The notes below the pieces were generated by a model. That model was not told the origin of the DNA and did no database searches. It saw only the letters and a list, made by a program, of their open reading frames with translations. Source: Taeniopygia guttata (taxonomy: Eukaryota; Chordata; Aves; Passeriformes; Estrildidae). Taken from it: 64,000 nucleotides of DNA. The stretch lies in contig NC_133030.1 in the NCBI RefSeq assembly GCF_048771995.1, forward strand, positions 56,204,001-56,268,000, written 5' to 3'. Both the position numbers and the translations under genes were made by a program. Below are positions 11,501 to 23,600 of the stretch, piece by piece (the first letter of the stretch is position 1; every line of letters begins with the position of its first letter).

Positions 11501-14500
11501 CAAGGCTGCTTCCCTGGGATGCTGCAGCTCAGCTGAAATCACAGTGCCCACAGCAATGCCACTTCTGAGGTGACACTCCAATATTTTTAGCTGAGCTGGT
11601 ACAGCAAAGCAAACACGTGGCCACCTGGATCACCTCTGAACACTGTGAGGGGTGGAGGAGCTCAGTGACATGGGACCTCCCAGAATGGCATCACTGCCAC
11701 CAGGATAGCTCTTCCTTGGAAGGAGCTATGAACAGGGACACTGCTGTGACCACTGATAACAGAGATACAGATTGTAAGAGACAGGTGAAATGCAGCCACT
11801 GATGTGCCTGGCTCAATGCTCTAGCTGAATACAGATACGCTTTCTTTTTATTCTGAAAAAAAGAAACTTTTGTGGAGCTAAAAAAATGGGGAAAACTAAA
11901 GGCAGCGCTTCAATGAAACCCCAGAGACACATTTCATCGACTAAAAAAACCAAAATTGAATCTTTTTTCAGAAATCAGACATTCAAAAGATACCTATTTT
12001 GTGCAAAACACAATTTCTTTTTGCAAAATCAGAAATGGTTTCTGGGGCCCCAGCACCTCATCCACAGAAGCAGCAAACACCAGACATGCAGGAAACTCTT
12101 TCTTTATTTAACTAATTGTATTTCTTTGCTTTTCCTTCTATATTCTCCAAGGGACAACGTGGATGTGATAGGCTGCAAAAGCCACAGACGTGCCCTATCT
12201 GTGAAATTGAAGTCTCCAGGCTTCCTGCCTGGCAGTGTTGTCTCTCTGCACCCTGGGGTCCTCTATACAACTCAAATCTCTTGATCTCATGTGGAAGGGG
12301 AACTGTGCTGCTTCTGCTTTTGCTAATGCAGCCTGCCATGGTTTGGTAGCCTCCTCTCCATCCTTCTTCCCAAAGATACTCCTCTTGTGAGACAACACTA
12401 CTAGGAGAAAAAAATTCTTTCCTTTCAGTAAGAGCTGTTATTTTTCTGAGGGCAAGCAGACCAAGACAGACTGGCAAAGAAAATCCTTTTGATATCTTGA
12501 CATCTACTGGTGAGCAGCCAGCTCATGCCCACAGCAGTGGAGAAGTTTCTGCCCAATTTCTCTGCCTGCCCACAGGACATTGAATTAAAAACTTACCAAC
12601 AACAAAGCCTGGCCCAAAGCAGTTAGCCCATCCACATCACTGAGAGATGGATACTTGTTTGGGTCCTCACTCAGAGGCAGGATGAGGCCAGGTTTTCCTC
12701 TTTCAGCATCTTGTTTGCAATAGCCAGTCTGTTGAACTGGTGTTCTGGAAGCTCTGAGAATCAATAATGCAGATATTGACCCTGGGGGTGAAAAAATATA
12801 CCAAAAGTGAACTTCTATATTTTTGGGTTTGCCTATCTGCACTTACATGCCATCAGCCAGGACTGCTGCACCCTCCTAGACTCCACGGGTGCCAGGGGCT
12901 CAGCACCACCAGCCATGCTCATTTGGATATTTGAACATTTTCTTCAGCTACAAAAATGTTCTTTCCTTGTGTTAGGTACACACTGTGTGGCATTTGGAAC
13001 AAATACCTGCAACTGCCTATTTGATTTTTTCCCTTTTCTTCTTTTCCCAGTAACATTATGTTCTCCTAGAGAGGAAAAACATTAGCTTGGTGCTTGGGAT
13101 GATTCAATTACTCAGCAGCAGGTCAGAGAAAAATCAAACATTGGATGCTGCTTCTTGCATCCTCTAAGCATCCTTCACATTGCTGGAGCACATGTGAACT
13201 AGAATTTCAGACAGCATCTTAGGACCAGTAGTTCAAAACTACTGAAATAATTTGTACCCATTTTTAAAATGCTTGGTTAAAAAAAAAAAAAATTATCTAC
13301 AAGCAGTGGCTATACATTCACCTTTTTTAAAAACATTTGTGTTCATTACTTATTACCAGGCCTAAATATTTTTTCTCACTACTTGGAAGCAGTTGTGAAA
13401 TTCAGCTAACACATACAATTCCTGAGTTTCATTAATAATGATGTCTGCTTTTGGAGAGTCCCATTCTCCTAGCAGTTGTTCAGATAAACTAGAACCAGAT
13501 AGAGATATCTCCCACAATATTCTTCATTATTTTGTTCAAATGGAGACTGTGTGGAAGCATTTGCTACCCCAGCTCTACACTTTCCGTGGATGTTGGCACA
13601 CATGAAGCATTGCAAAAGCTGGTGAGAATTTATATTCACAGAAACATTCACACCAGAAGAATTCATGCTGTCATCACACTGGAATAGGAGAGGACAAAGT
13701 GGGAGGTCCCAAACAAGGAACTAAAAAATGCCCAGGCAATCAGACAAATAATGAAAAAAAATAAATGCACTTCTAAGAAGCATGAAAACACCAATGTGAA
13801 GCAAGGGCAAGGAGTTGCACTGTGACTAAGAATGACGAATTGATGCAACAAAGAATTTAAGCCAAATTTTGATGCAAAATTGGTACAAGGACACAGTTCT
13901 TGGTACAAGGACACAGCTTTTACCTGACCACAGAAACCCCCAGACTTTCCTCTTTGGCACTTCAAGGCACCAGCACTCAGCCTCAGTGCCTGGATCTGCC
14001 AGGATTGAACCCAGCACCTCCCTCAGCCCTGCCAGATCAGGCTCAGCTGCAGAGCCCTGGGCAGAGCATCTGCCTTCCCAGGCTGTGGAACAGCTGCCTG
14101 AGAGCTGCCCAAGAGGAATTTGGGTATTTACAGCAGCCCAGCACCCACAGTGGGCAGCCAAGGAGAAAAGGGAACCTTCTCCTCACATCTTAGTGCCAGC
14201 ACAACCCGCCAATTGTGCTGGTGCACTCCCACTCCTGCCCTGAAATGCTTCTCTGCTGCTGCAGCAGGAGGGTGGCCCTGTCATCAGTGGGGACACAAAA
14301 GCAGGGCACTGCTCTGCTGCTTCTTGCAGGGCATCCCCCTGCCACGTTCCCCTGACAGTCTCTGTCCCATGGATGAGGGGGGGATTGGAGATCCTGGAAG
14401 CTGACACAGCCAGGCCAGGAGCTTGGCTGAGGAGTGAGCAGGTCACAGGGCAGGATGTGGGCACCAAAAAGCCCTTTTGCTCAGCTGTGCCTCCAAAATG

Positions 14501-17500
14501 CACTTTGGGAATAGTCTGAGCAAAATCACTCCTGCCTTAAGGTTCTCCAGTAGGATGACTTATTTTTATAAACTCCTGGACAGTTATAGGAATATCACCC
14601 TGAAATAATTGTCACTGCTGTCTGAGCTGCAGAAATGTTCTCTCCCTGGCTGTGTTTGTGAGGTGCACAGTGAACATGGCTGTGTTGGTTTAATTCCAGG
14701 GCAGAAGCAGTAAATGGGCTTGGATATGTACTTTTATGATAAAGCCAGGCTGAGTTATCTGGGAGCTCCCAGATGGCACACACTGCCCAGTTTGCTGCCA
14801 GAGCTGGATGTGGGCATGTGCCAGCCCTGCCCTCCCTCTGCCAACACACTCTGCTTCCAGCAGGAAATACACCAGCATGTATGTCAAAATCTGCAAAGGA
14901 CAGCAAGGGTGGACAAGTGGCACAAGACCCTGAAGCAATGAAACAAAGTCAGGGCAGACGCAGACACCTCTCAGAGAGTGGGACACACAAAATACTGTGG
15001 GTATGTACTGACTCTTGGACTGTTTTTCTTGATTTTCTGCGTGGGGCCAGGATCAAACATCCCTCAGAGGAACACAAATATTTTTGGAGATTTCAGTGGG
15101 AGGCTGAGTCAACTTCAAAAAACTTTGTTAACAACAGACATACAGAGACTAACAGAGAGATGATGTGTTTTATGGAGATTCTATTCTACTTCCTTAGTTT
15201 TAGTTTTTGAGGAGGTGCTCTCTTAGAAACATGCACATCTTTTCATGTTTCCTCTACTCAAGAATCACAGCAGAATAAAAATACATGGAATTTCACAACT
15301 CCAGTGGCTTATTTTCCTGTTGTCATGTCTTAAATCATAAGGGACAAGAACACAAAGAACAAGATTGCCTGAGAACTGAAATAAGCCTCCTACTCTGGTT
15401 CACTGTGTGCTTAGCAGGATTTGCAGATCTAGGCTATCTAATCACATAAATTGAGCACTGGCTACCCATAGGAACACCAGAGTGAACAGCAGGCAATATC
15501 TTGCTATGGAATGATCAGTTTGATAGGACTGGTTTGAAAAAGGTTTGATTACCTTGGTTTCTACCCTATATCATTTCAAATATCTGTTGTTTTGGCTGAA
15601 GTTTCATCCACTGTGCACACATTTAGAAATTAATCTCTCTAACAACAGGACTAAGGGGGAGGACACCATATTTTACCCATGCAAAACCTAGAATCTCTTT
15701 GTTCTTGTGTCATTTAGGGACAAGACATGGAACCAAGCAGTGAAGTAAATTCTGGGTCATGAAGATGGGTTTTCCCAGGCCCATGAAAACCTGTCCAGAG
15801 TACCAAGTTCACAAGTTCCCTCCTGACTTTGCTTCTGCTTGAAGAGGGACATACAGACTGCAGGGAAAGAGAGAATTTCAGCCTAAATTAAGCTCTCAGA
15901 TTCACAAGCTGACCATGGAGTGGCCTGGGTTATGAAGGGCAAATCAGCAAGAATAGAATCCCTAGGCTATTGCTGCAGTGTAATGCCTGTGAAGTCTTGT
16001 CCTGCCTCTCAGTGGGATTCTTCCTTCCCTGGGAAAAACCTCAAAATCATTGGCTTTTTGCCAGCACTGCTCTTTTCTAACTCTCAGAGCTTCCTCAACC
16101 TAAACTGAAGCTGCAGACACTGCTGGGTGGATAAAATCAAAGTTTCCAGAAAGCAAAAAATTAAAGACCTGAAACTTCTGAGGTATCAATATATTTTGGA
16201 GCAATTTCTGTTCAAAGGTGAGACATGGCAGAGAGATGGGGAAATGTTATTACTGTGGGCAGAGAGGATAAATGGAATTAATTGCTCAAGCACTCATGTT
16301 GGCACTGAGATGCCACCCTCAGCTAAAGCAGGTCTGGGAGGTTTGGGGTGCCCAAGAAGCAAAGAGACAGGGAAGTCTCACTACAAATGGGGGGTCATTA
16401 ATCACAACAGAGTGACCAGAATTTTTCTTGTCTCCCTTCAGTTTATTTGCTCAAATAATCCACATTTCTGAATAAAAAAAAGTAGCTTCCCAAGTAACTC
16501 AAAGCTTAGTTTTCCCAAGCTGGGCACCTAAGACAATGTTTCATTAGGAATCTAAACTAAAAGCTGAACAAATGTCTTGTTGCTGTCAAACAAGCCCAGG
16601 TAGAATGGTTAGAAATGTAAAATCCTGAAGTACAAATAGTGGTTACACTAAGGGTACAGGCACTTAAGTGGGGGAGAGCACTGCCTTTGTCTGCCTGACT
16701 CACCAGCAATACCCAAAGCACATGCCAAGGTGCCAGAAGTTTGGAGGATGTGTGTGGGTAACATTGGGAAGTCTGATCCATCTCTAATGGTTTTATTTCC
16801 TCTTTCCGAGCTCACAGCACTGCAGAGCAATCTGATTCTTATCCATTTTGAGTCACTAGCCACTGCCCACAGTGCTGTCTGCACAAGAACAGGAGGTATC
16901 ACTTCTCTAAAATCCTGCATCTCATAAAAGGGCATTGAACAAGATACACCATTCTAAAAAAAACAAAACAAAAAAAAAAAAAAAAAACCACCAAAACTGC
17001 AACAACAATAAAACCTTAAAGCTCTCAACCCATGAAACCAGAACTATGAAATATGAAAGTGTCACCTTGTCACCAGGCTGACCCCACCAAAGGCTGGTCA
17101 ATAGACTCACTCACAAAAGTCCCAGAGCAGAACCCAGCACATCTCCTTCTCCTTCACCCATGATTGTCAATGCCTAATCATGAAATAGGCTGAAGCTTGA
17201 GCCACAAGAAGTGAGGACTCTCTGGAAAAACCTTATATGCCTCTCCTCATATTCTAGGAGAGAAACCTTATTTTCCAAAGGCCTACATATTCAATGTACA
17301 TTTATTTAGCATTTCTACATAAATGTAAAATTTCAAACACTGTACTCACAGATCCTGCTCTGGTTGTCCCCCAAAAATCCATCCTTTGCATCTGATAAAC
17401 CTTGTTCATACAGCCTCCCCTGAAAGCTTGGTCTTCTGCCAGTGCAAACATTCTTCAGCCTTTTCCATGTCCCTTCAGGGAGCTTGGTCTGGTAAAATCC

Positions 17501-18774
17501 AGCAACAGAGTGCAGGAAAGGTAGACACAGACAGCAATGGTCAGAAAGAATAGCGTGATGGAACACTGCTCTGTTTAGAAGGTCTGACATGGTTGTGGTA
17601 AATTCACTGGCAACCAAAGTATCTGAGAAGAGGCAGAATTAGTGTTCCAAGCCTTGCACAAAACAAATTTCACTCTCAGTGGAGGATGCAAACCATGTAA
17701 AGGAAAGCAACATAAGCAGGGAAAGCTTGTTCAACACTAATAAATGACCCCTGCAAACCAGGCTAGCAATGGTTAGAACTTCATAACTTCACCTCCTTTA
17801 AATTCAAACAAAGCCAAAAAGAGGCAGTCAGGGCAAGAGGATGCAGCTTCCCACAGGGTTGTTTTACAGACAGGGTGATCTGAGACAGAGTTGTGCCCAC
17901 ATAGCTCCACTGCCTCATTTCCTTGTAAAATGCAAAGAGCACATGGCAACTAGGAAATGAAAGCCAATTATAAAGCAGAAAATCAAATAGAAGTGCCATC
18001 TGGTGTGATCAGTGTCAATCACTCCCCATTTGCAGCCCCAGTGCAAAAGATAGAGATGGCAAAGAGCTGTTAAATGATAATCCCATTTGGAAACTGTCAT
18101 GTTCAGATTTTAAGAAAGTAAGAGGTCATCCTCACATCCTCTCCAGCACCCTGGGATAGGGCTTGGAGATGGGGGACATACTTGGTTCTGCTTTTATCTG
18201 AAGCAGTTTGAATACTCAGCCCACTCAACCTAGGAAGTTTGGGAGGCTAATACAGCCCCAAAACGTAAGGAAGCACTTGTGGTCTGAAATGACCACTATG
18301 TCCATCACAAGAGCAGCCTGGGCAACTACCAGACCTCCATTCACGTCTTCAGCAGAGCTGTTTCTAACGGGCTGTGCCAATCCTGAGGAACTGCACCCTT
18401 CAGCTGAGCAAACACGTTTCAGGCAGAACCTGAATGAGCCTCCCTCTCTCTGTGACAGATCAGGCACTTGCTGTTTAATTACACAGATGAGTAACACCAA
18501 TGAACGGCTGCTTTTCCTTCGGAGTTGTTACAGGGGAATGGATGCGAATTAGGCTGTAAAACAAAACAACTGTGGTGTAAATAGTGTAATTGCTGTCTTC
18601 TCATCTGTGGCATTCAATGAGCTGTTAAGGCATTTTACATGGCTGCCATGAGCCACTTCACCATCTTGCAGTGTCTGGCAATAAATAACTCCTTTGCAAA
18701 TGAGAGAGGGAGATGTACTCCAGTGTGAGCCCCACAGCTGCACTACATCAGCAGGGATGGAAGGTGATGGTCCT
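5536..18774. other. Intergenic stretch without recognisable gene
   Basis: No conserved domain or splice-supported exon is seen. The longest non-repetitive frame is 10079-10885 (+, 268 codons), compositionally biased and without a recognisable family. A 20-bp tandem duplication (ttggtacaaggacacag) lies at 13880-13917 and a poly-A tract at 16958. Confidence 0.6.
16958..16987 (+). repeat. Interrupted poly-A tract
   Basis: About 30 bases of A broken by a few C. Could be a remnant tail, but no retroposed sequence is recognisable to its left. Confidence 0.85.
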
Positions 18775-18813
18775 GGGTCAACAAGTGAGATGCAGGCTCT
18801 CACTTGTTGACCC
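18775..18813. other. Perfect hairpin: 16-bp stem, 7-nt loop
   Basis: GGGTCAACAAGTGAGA at 18775-18790, loop TGCAGGC, then the exact reverse complement at 18798-18813. Beyond the stem, pairing is weak. No terminator, mobile-element end or tRNA-like context is visible. Confidence 0.95.
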
Positions 18814-19455
18814 CAAGAAGGGATGGACAAGTTGAGGCATGCTTCATTTGGGCACATCCTCATTTGACAGCTTTACCTAGGAAAATCTCTGGATGGGACA
18901 TTTATTGGAGATCACATTTTGTACCCCAGGTTCCTCACAGATGTGCTCAAATAGCAACTGGGGGGGATTTAGACAGTGATTTAATGACCTCTGTAGTCCA
19001 GGGTTCATCCTGCACTACTGCAGGAGCCATCCTCCTTTTCCTGGTGCAGGCAGCTCAGTGGTGAGTAGGGTTGGGGTCTCCTCACACCTGTGTAGCCACA
19101 TTACAGGTGTTAGGGAAGAAAGTCAAACCAAAACCCAGCCTGGCCTGCAGAGAGCTTCCCCAGAAGGGCAGAGGCAGAGGAAAAAAAAGGGCTTTTTACA
19201 GTTCTTGTCCCAGGGTCAGAGACCTCATTTGGTCTGTTCTCAGAAATCTGAGCAATTAAACAGGGCTGTGGCTGGTTTGTCATGTTTTGTCCCAGGGTGA
19301 CAGTGACGACTCAGAGCATGAAAGAGGAATGAGGACCCCAAAGGCCCAGGTTTTCTTCTTACCCAGTTGAATGTCTGAGCCTCTCCCTCTCCATGTAAAT
19401 TGAAATTTGATGCTCAAAAAATTGACAGTTGTTTTCCTGCTGCTAACAACAATTT

Positions 19456-19885
19456 CATAGAATCACAGACTGGTTTGAGTTGGAAGGAGCATTAAAGTTC
19501 ATCTTGTTCCAACCCCGCTGCCATGGACTGGGACACCTTCCACCAGACCAGGGTGCTCAGAGCCCCCTCCTGCCTGACCCTGAACACTTCCAGGGATGGG
19601 GCATCTACAAGTTCTCTGGGCAACGTGTTCCAGTGTCTCACCACCCTCACTGACAAGAATTTATTCTTAATATCTAATTTAAATCTCTCCTCTTTCAATT
19701 TAAATCTATTAAGCCTTGTTCCAACACTATATGCCCTCATAAAAAGTACCCCCAGCTCTCCTGTAGCTCCCTTATGTAATGGAATGTGCTGCAAGTTCTC
19801 ACCAGAACCTTCTCCTCTTTAGGCTGAACACCCCAAATCTCTCAGCCTGTCCTCTTAGGAGAGGATGATCCCATTTAGATCCAGA
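19456..19885 (-). mobile_element. CR1 LINE, 5'-truncated, with ORF end still readable
   Basis: The + strand starts CATAGAATCACAGACTGGTT and continues with CCAACCCCGCTGCCATGG, the reverse complement of a CR1 3' end. On the - strand a frame of about 100 codons (19794-19492) reads as the C-terminal tail of the CR1 reverse-transcriptase polyprotein: FKLKEERFKLDIKNKF, VVRHWNTLPRELVDAPSLEV. The copy is truncated upstream and not autonomous. The open frame suggests a fairly young insertion. Confidence 0.93.
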
Positions 19886-20222
19886 CACAAAAAAGACATA
19901 TGAATGTACCATGAAAGAACAGAATCAGTGCTTTTATTGTGTTCATCAAGGACAAAAAGCTAGAAAGGGCTTTTTAACTCTAAATCAGCACAAATTCAAA
20001 GAGGTAGCTCACATCCAGTTACAGGCACAATAAGCATGTGTGCTTAATCTTGGCTAGAAACAATGGCCCAGGTGTTTCCAACCTCACTTTTCCATTTGTG
20101 GCATGAAATTCTTACCTGGCCTGTGGGAATCTGTCAGACTCCAGAGCATCCCTTCAGCTGCCCTGGATGCCTCGAGACCCTGGCAAGGAGCTCAGAGACC
20201 TTAGCACAAAGTCAAAAACATC

Positions 20223-20670
20223 TGTGGCTTTGATTTTAGCCCATGGGAGAGGCTGCCAGCCTTATATGAGGAATTACAAGCCAATAGGGTTTGAGTAATG
20301 TAATAAAGGAATTGACACAGGGTGGAAAAGTAGAATTTTGGGGTTTTTTAGAATGTAATTCAGGAGTACAAGATAGAAGAATCTGGGTGTGCCCTAGCCT
20401 TTTCTTCCTGCTTCTTGTCCTCCATGTCTCCGTGGGATAGTAACTCTTTTCTATTAGTCTAGGATAGGGACACACTGTGCAACATAAATTTTAGGTATTA
20501 GTATGAAAACTGTAAACATAGTACACGTAATTTTGAGTATATAATATAAAAGATGCCCAGAACTCAGAAGAGACTGCCATGGCTTCTATACTAGCTGGAC
20601 CTCAACAGGTCAGAGAAAAACTATTACAAATAAAAAAAATGTAACAACCTTAAAAGCTCAACTTTACACA
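20223..20670 (+). mobile_element. Candidate solo LTR of an endogenous retroelement
   Basis: A stretch of about 450 bp starts near TGTGGCTTTG, has a TATA-like box (TATAATATAAAAG, about 20539-20551) and a polyadenylation signal AATAAA at 20629, about 85 bp later. It resembles in style the LTRs of songbird endogenous retroviruses. No internal coding region, primer-binding site or second LTR is visible, and exact ends and target-site duplication could not be fixed. Confidence 0.4.
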
Positions 20671-23600
20671 TTCCAAACCTTTTCTTCAGCAGCCAGGCTA
20701 GGAAAAAAAAAGACTTTCACTCTGTTAGAGTCTTACCAACTAACACTGACAGGAATGTAACTCCCATGGCTGGAGTTACTGCCACTTTTAGGTTGATCCT
20801 CAGAGAAGGATTTGGTGGAATCTGCTGATTCTGCACCGAGCAGAAGCTGAAGGCATGGCTTAAACTCTCCTACTAAATGTGAGCAACCCCCAAAAAAGAT
20901 AAATAGTTTGTTCTATTATTATTTATCAGGCCTCCTGATACCACAACTCATAGTTGTCCATTTTGTAACTGCCAGCAGCCCTTTTATGTCTTCCTTCAAA
21001 CAACAGTCAGTCATTTGTCCAAACAAAGTTCATCACCCTCTCTGATCTTTACATCAGTGCCCTGTTTGGTGGGTATGGATGTCCAGCTCCTGCCAGGGCT
21101 AGTGATGGCTGGAGCAGAGCGACCACACAGTCTGGGAACAAGCCCCTTGCACATCCCACAGAGACTGGCAAGGATCATAATGCTAAACTTATCAGCTCAG
21201 CAGATTTCAAAGCACTTAACATAGGCAAATTTGGTGTATCTGTTCAATGGAAGGACATAGGAACAAAGATAAACATCTCCAAAGGCCTCTGGACACTTAA
21301 TGGGCTCTGAAAATGGAGTCACAGCACTCTCCAGAAGTATGGCCAGATGTTGGCCCTTTTGGTGGCCCCCATCATTTCCTCAGTGGCTGCACCACACCAA
21401 TACCTACTACAGCAAAGGAGTGTGACAGCATACACTGAAAACTTCTCTGTTTTTTATCAATATCAGCATCATCCTGCACCCTCCTGGAGAGCACCAGAGC
21501 TGACTGGCCATGGTCCAGCTGCATTGTATCGCTGAACCTTCCTTTGCATGAGTCCTTGCCCACAGAGACTCTGGGATTCTCTGTCTTTAATCAGATCCCA
21601 AATATCCTCTCTGCTATACTGATTTGTGATTCTAAAAGTGGCCAAGATTCACAGCTTCCTTTTTGACTTCTCGGGGGTGTAATCTCATCCACAGCAGAGA
21701 AATCTAATAAACTTCATTCACCTCCGTGCAATGCCACTGCCTTTGGCCAGCTGCAACTCCACATCTGGCCACCCATTTCACACCACATTTCAGACATTTC
21801 AGCACATATCTTTGCTTCTGCTTCCTTTTCTCATTTGACCCAAATTACTTCTCCTTTCTATGTTCTATTCACATAAAACCTGCATTTCAACCAGAAAAAA
21901 AGAAATTTAAATGAACTTTTATTTTGGACTGAAGAAGGCAAGAAGGATTGAGGTTCTCAATCCCACCTCCAAGCTGAAAATTGGAACACTCTACAATTCC
22001 CCTGTCCCTGACATGGCAGTGAAGCCTCCTACACTCCCTCCTGCCCCTCCCAGCAGTCCCTCAGGCTTTATCTGCCCCCTCCCATTCCAAGTGCCTGACT
22101 CCTCTGGCATTTCTGCTCACCTCCCACATTACAGGCGACCCAGACCTTTCCATGCTGTCCTCATTTGCTCCCTTCAGTCCCAAAGGACTGCAAATGCCCA
22201 AGCTGTGGAGCTCCAGGGCACAAATAACACTGCCTGGTTGGTGCTGGGCACTCAGAGCACCCAGAGCACACAGCCCTGCTGAGCATCTCTAATTGAAAAG
22301 CATTTGCCTTTTCTCCCTTCTCCCTCTCTGACCATCAGAAGATCAAAAAAAAAAAAAAAACAAAAAACCTCCAAAACCAATCAAGGGTACCTAACTGGAG
22401 TTCATCCTTGTAAAACAGAGACACCAGTCCAGAGAGCTGTGACAGCTTTAATCCAGCTGTTTGAGGAAGCAGCTCACCCACCAGATCAAAACTTTCACCT
22501 GGCTTGTGCTCTGTGGACAGCAGCCCCCTGTGTCTGCACAACTCATTAGACCTGATCACACTGCTGGGTGATAGAGGCAGGCAGTGCAGACAGGGATATT
22601 TGCACAGGGCTGGATCCAGGGTGGCTCTCCATGGGTCCAAGGCAGCGCCCTGGCTGGGGGAAGGCTCCAGCTGCCTCGCTGAGCAGAGGATCAGAACGTG
22701 TCCCCAGAGAAGTGCAAACCTGCTGGGCTGCACGCAGCTGTGGGTACAGAGCATCTTCCAGCCCTCAGAGCAGAGGTGCTGCACTAATGAGCTCTGGGTG
22801 GGTATGTCCAGCTGTGCCTATCTGGGAAATATCAGCTATTCCCAGCCAGAGGCCTGTGGGCAGCTACCACTGTCCTCTTTGTTATCAAGCTCCTTCAGTG
22901 CAAAGAGACTGGAGTAGCTGCATGTTGCTGAGCATAGTGCAGGAGCAGATTCTACATCTTATGAGTAATGCAAGTTTGAACTGAGTTCTCAAAATACATG
23001 TCTCACCAGCTAGGAACTGCTAGACTCTAGTTATTCTTAGCCCCCAAGTCACTGTGGTAAGAAACTAAATGGAAATGATTCCCAACAAAAGACATACTGA
23101 AATCAAAATATTTATCATGCTGCTTGTGTAAATGGGAAAAGGCTCTTCATTTCCAGGGAAGGCAACATGCTGCTTTTGTATGAAATCACTTCATGGCTGA
23201 TGTTAACTCATCTGGAGTTTCTGGAGGGAAAATGAGTGGAAGGGGCTTGTAGGGACTCTGCCTCCATGCTCCCATCTGGGATCGCCTCTACATGTTTGGT
23301 GAGGAATTCACAGACCAAGCAAAGCAGCTGCACCAGACACATGGAATCCCAACACAGAGAAGCTACCACCTTCAGCAGAGCCCATGAACACACTGCCTCC
23401 ACAGGGAGGGAATGGAAAGAAGAAGTCAAATGAGTAAATCCTATGCCCAGCATGTGAGATGGAACAAATCTGCCCTACTGATTTGGCATTGTCCTGCGCC
23501 AGCTTAATTACCTCTAGTAAGGTGATCTCAGTGGAGAACAGGCCCCTTCCTGGCAGAGGTGGTGATGCAGGTGTGAGGCATGAGTTATCCATTCCCCATT

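Noticed and set aside
17333..17617. 94-codon minus-strand frame beginning near a splice-like CAG
   Set aside because: No homology recognised and no companion exon; treated as chance.
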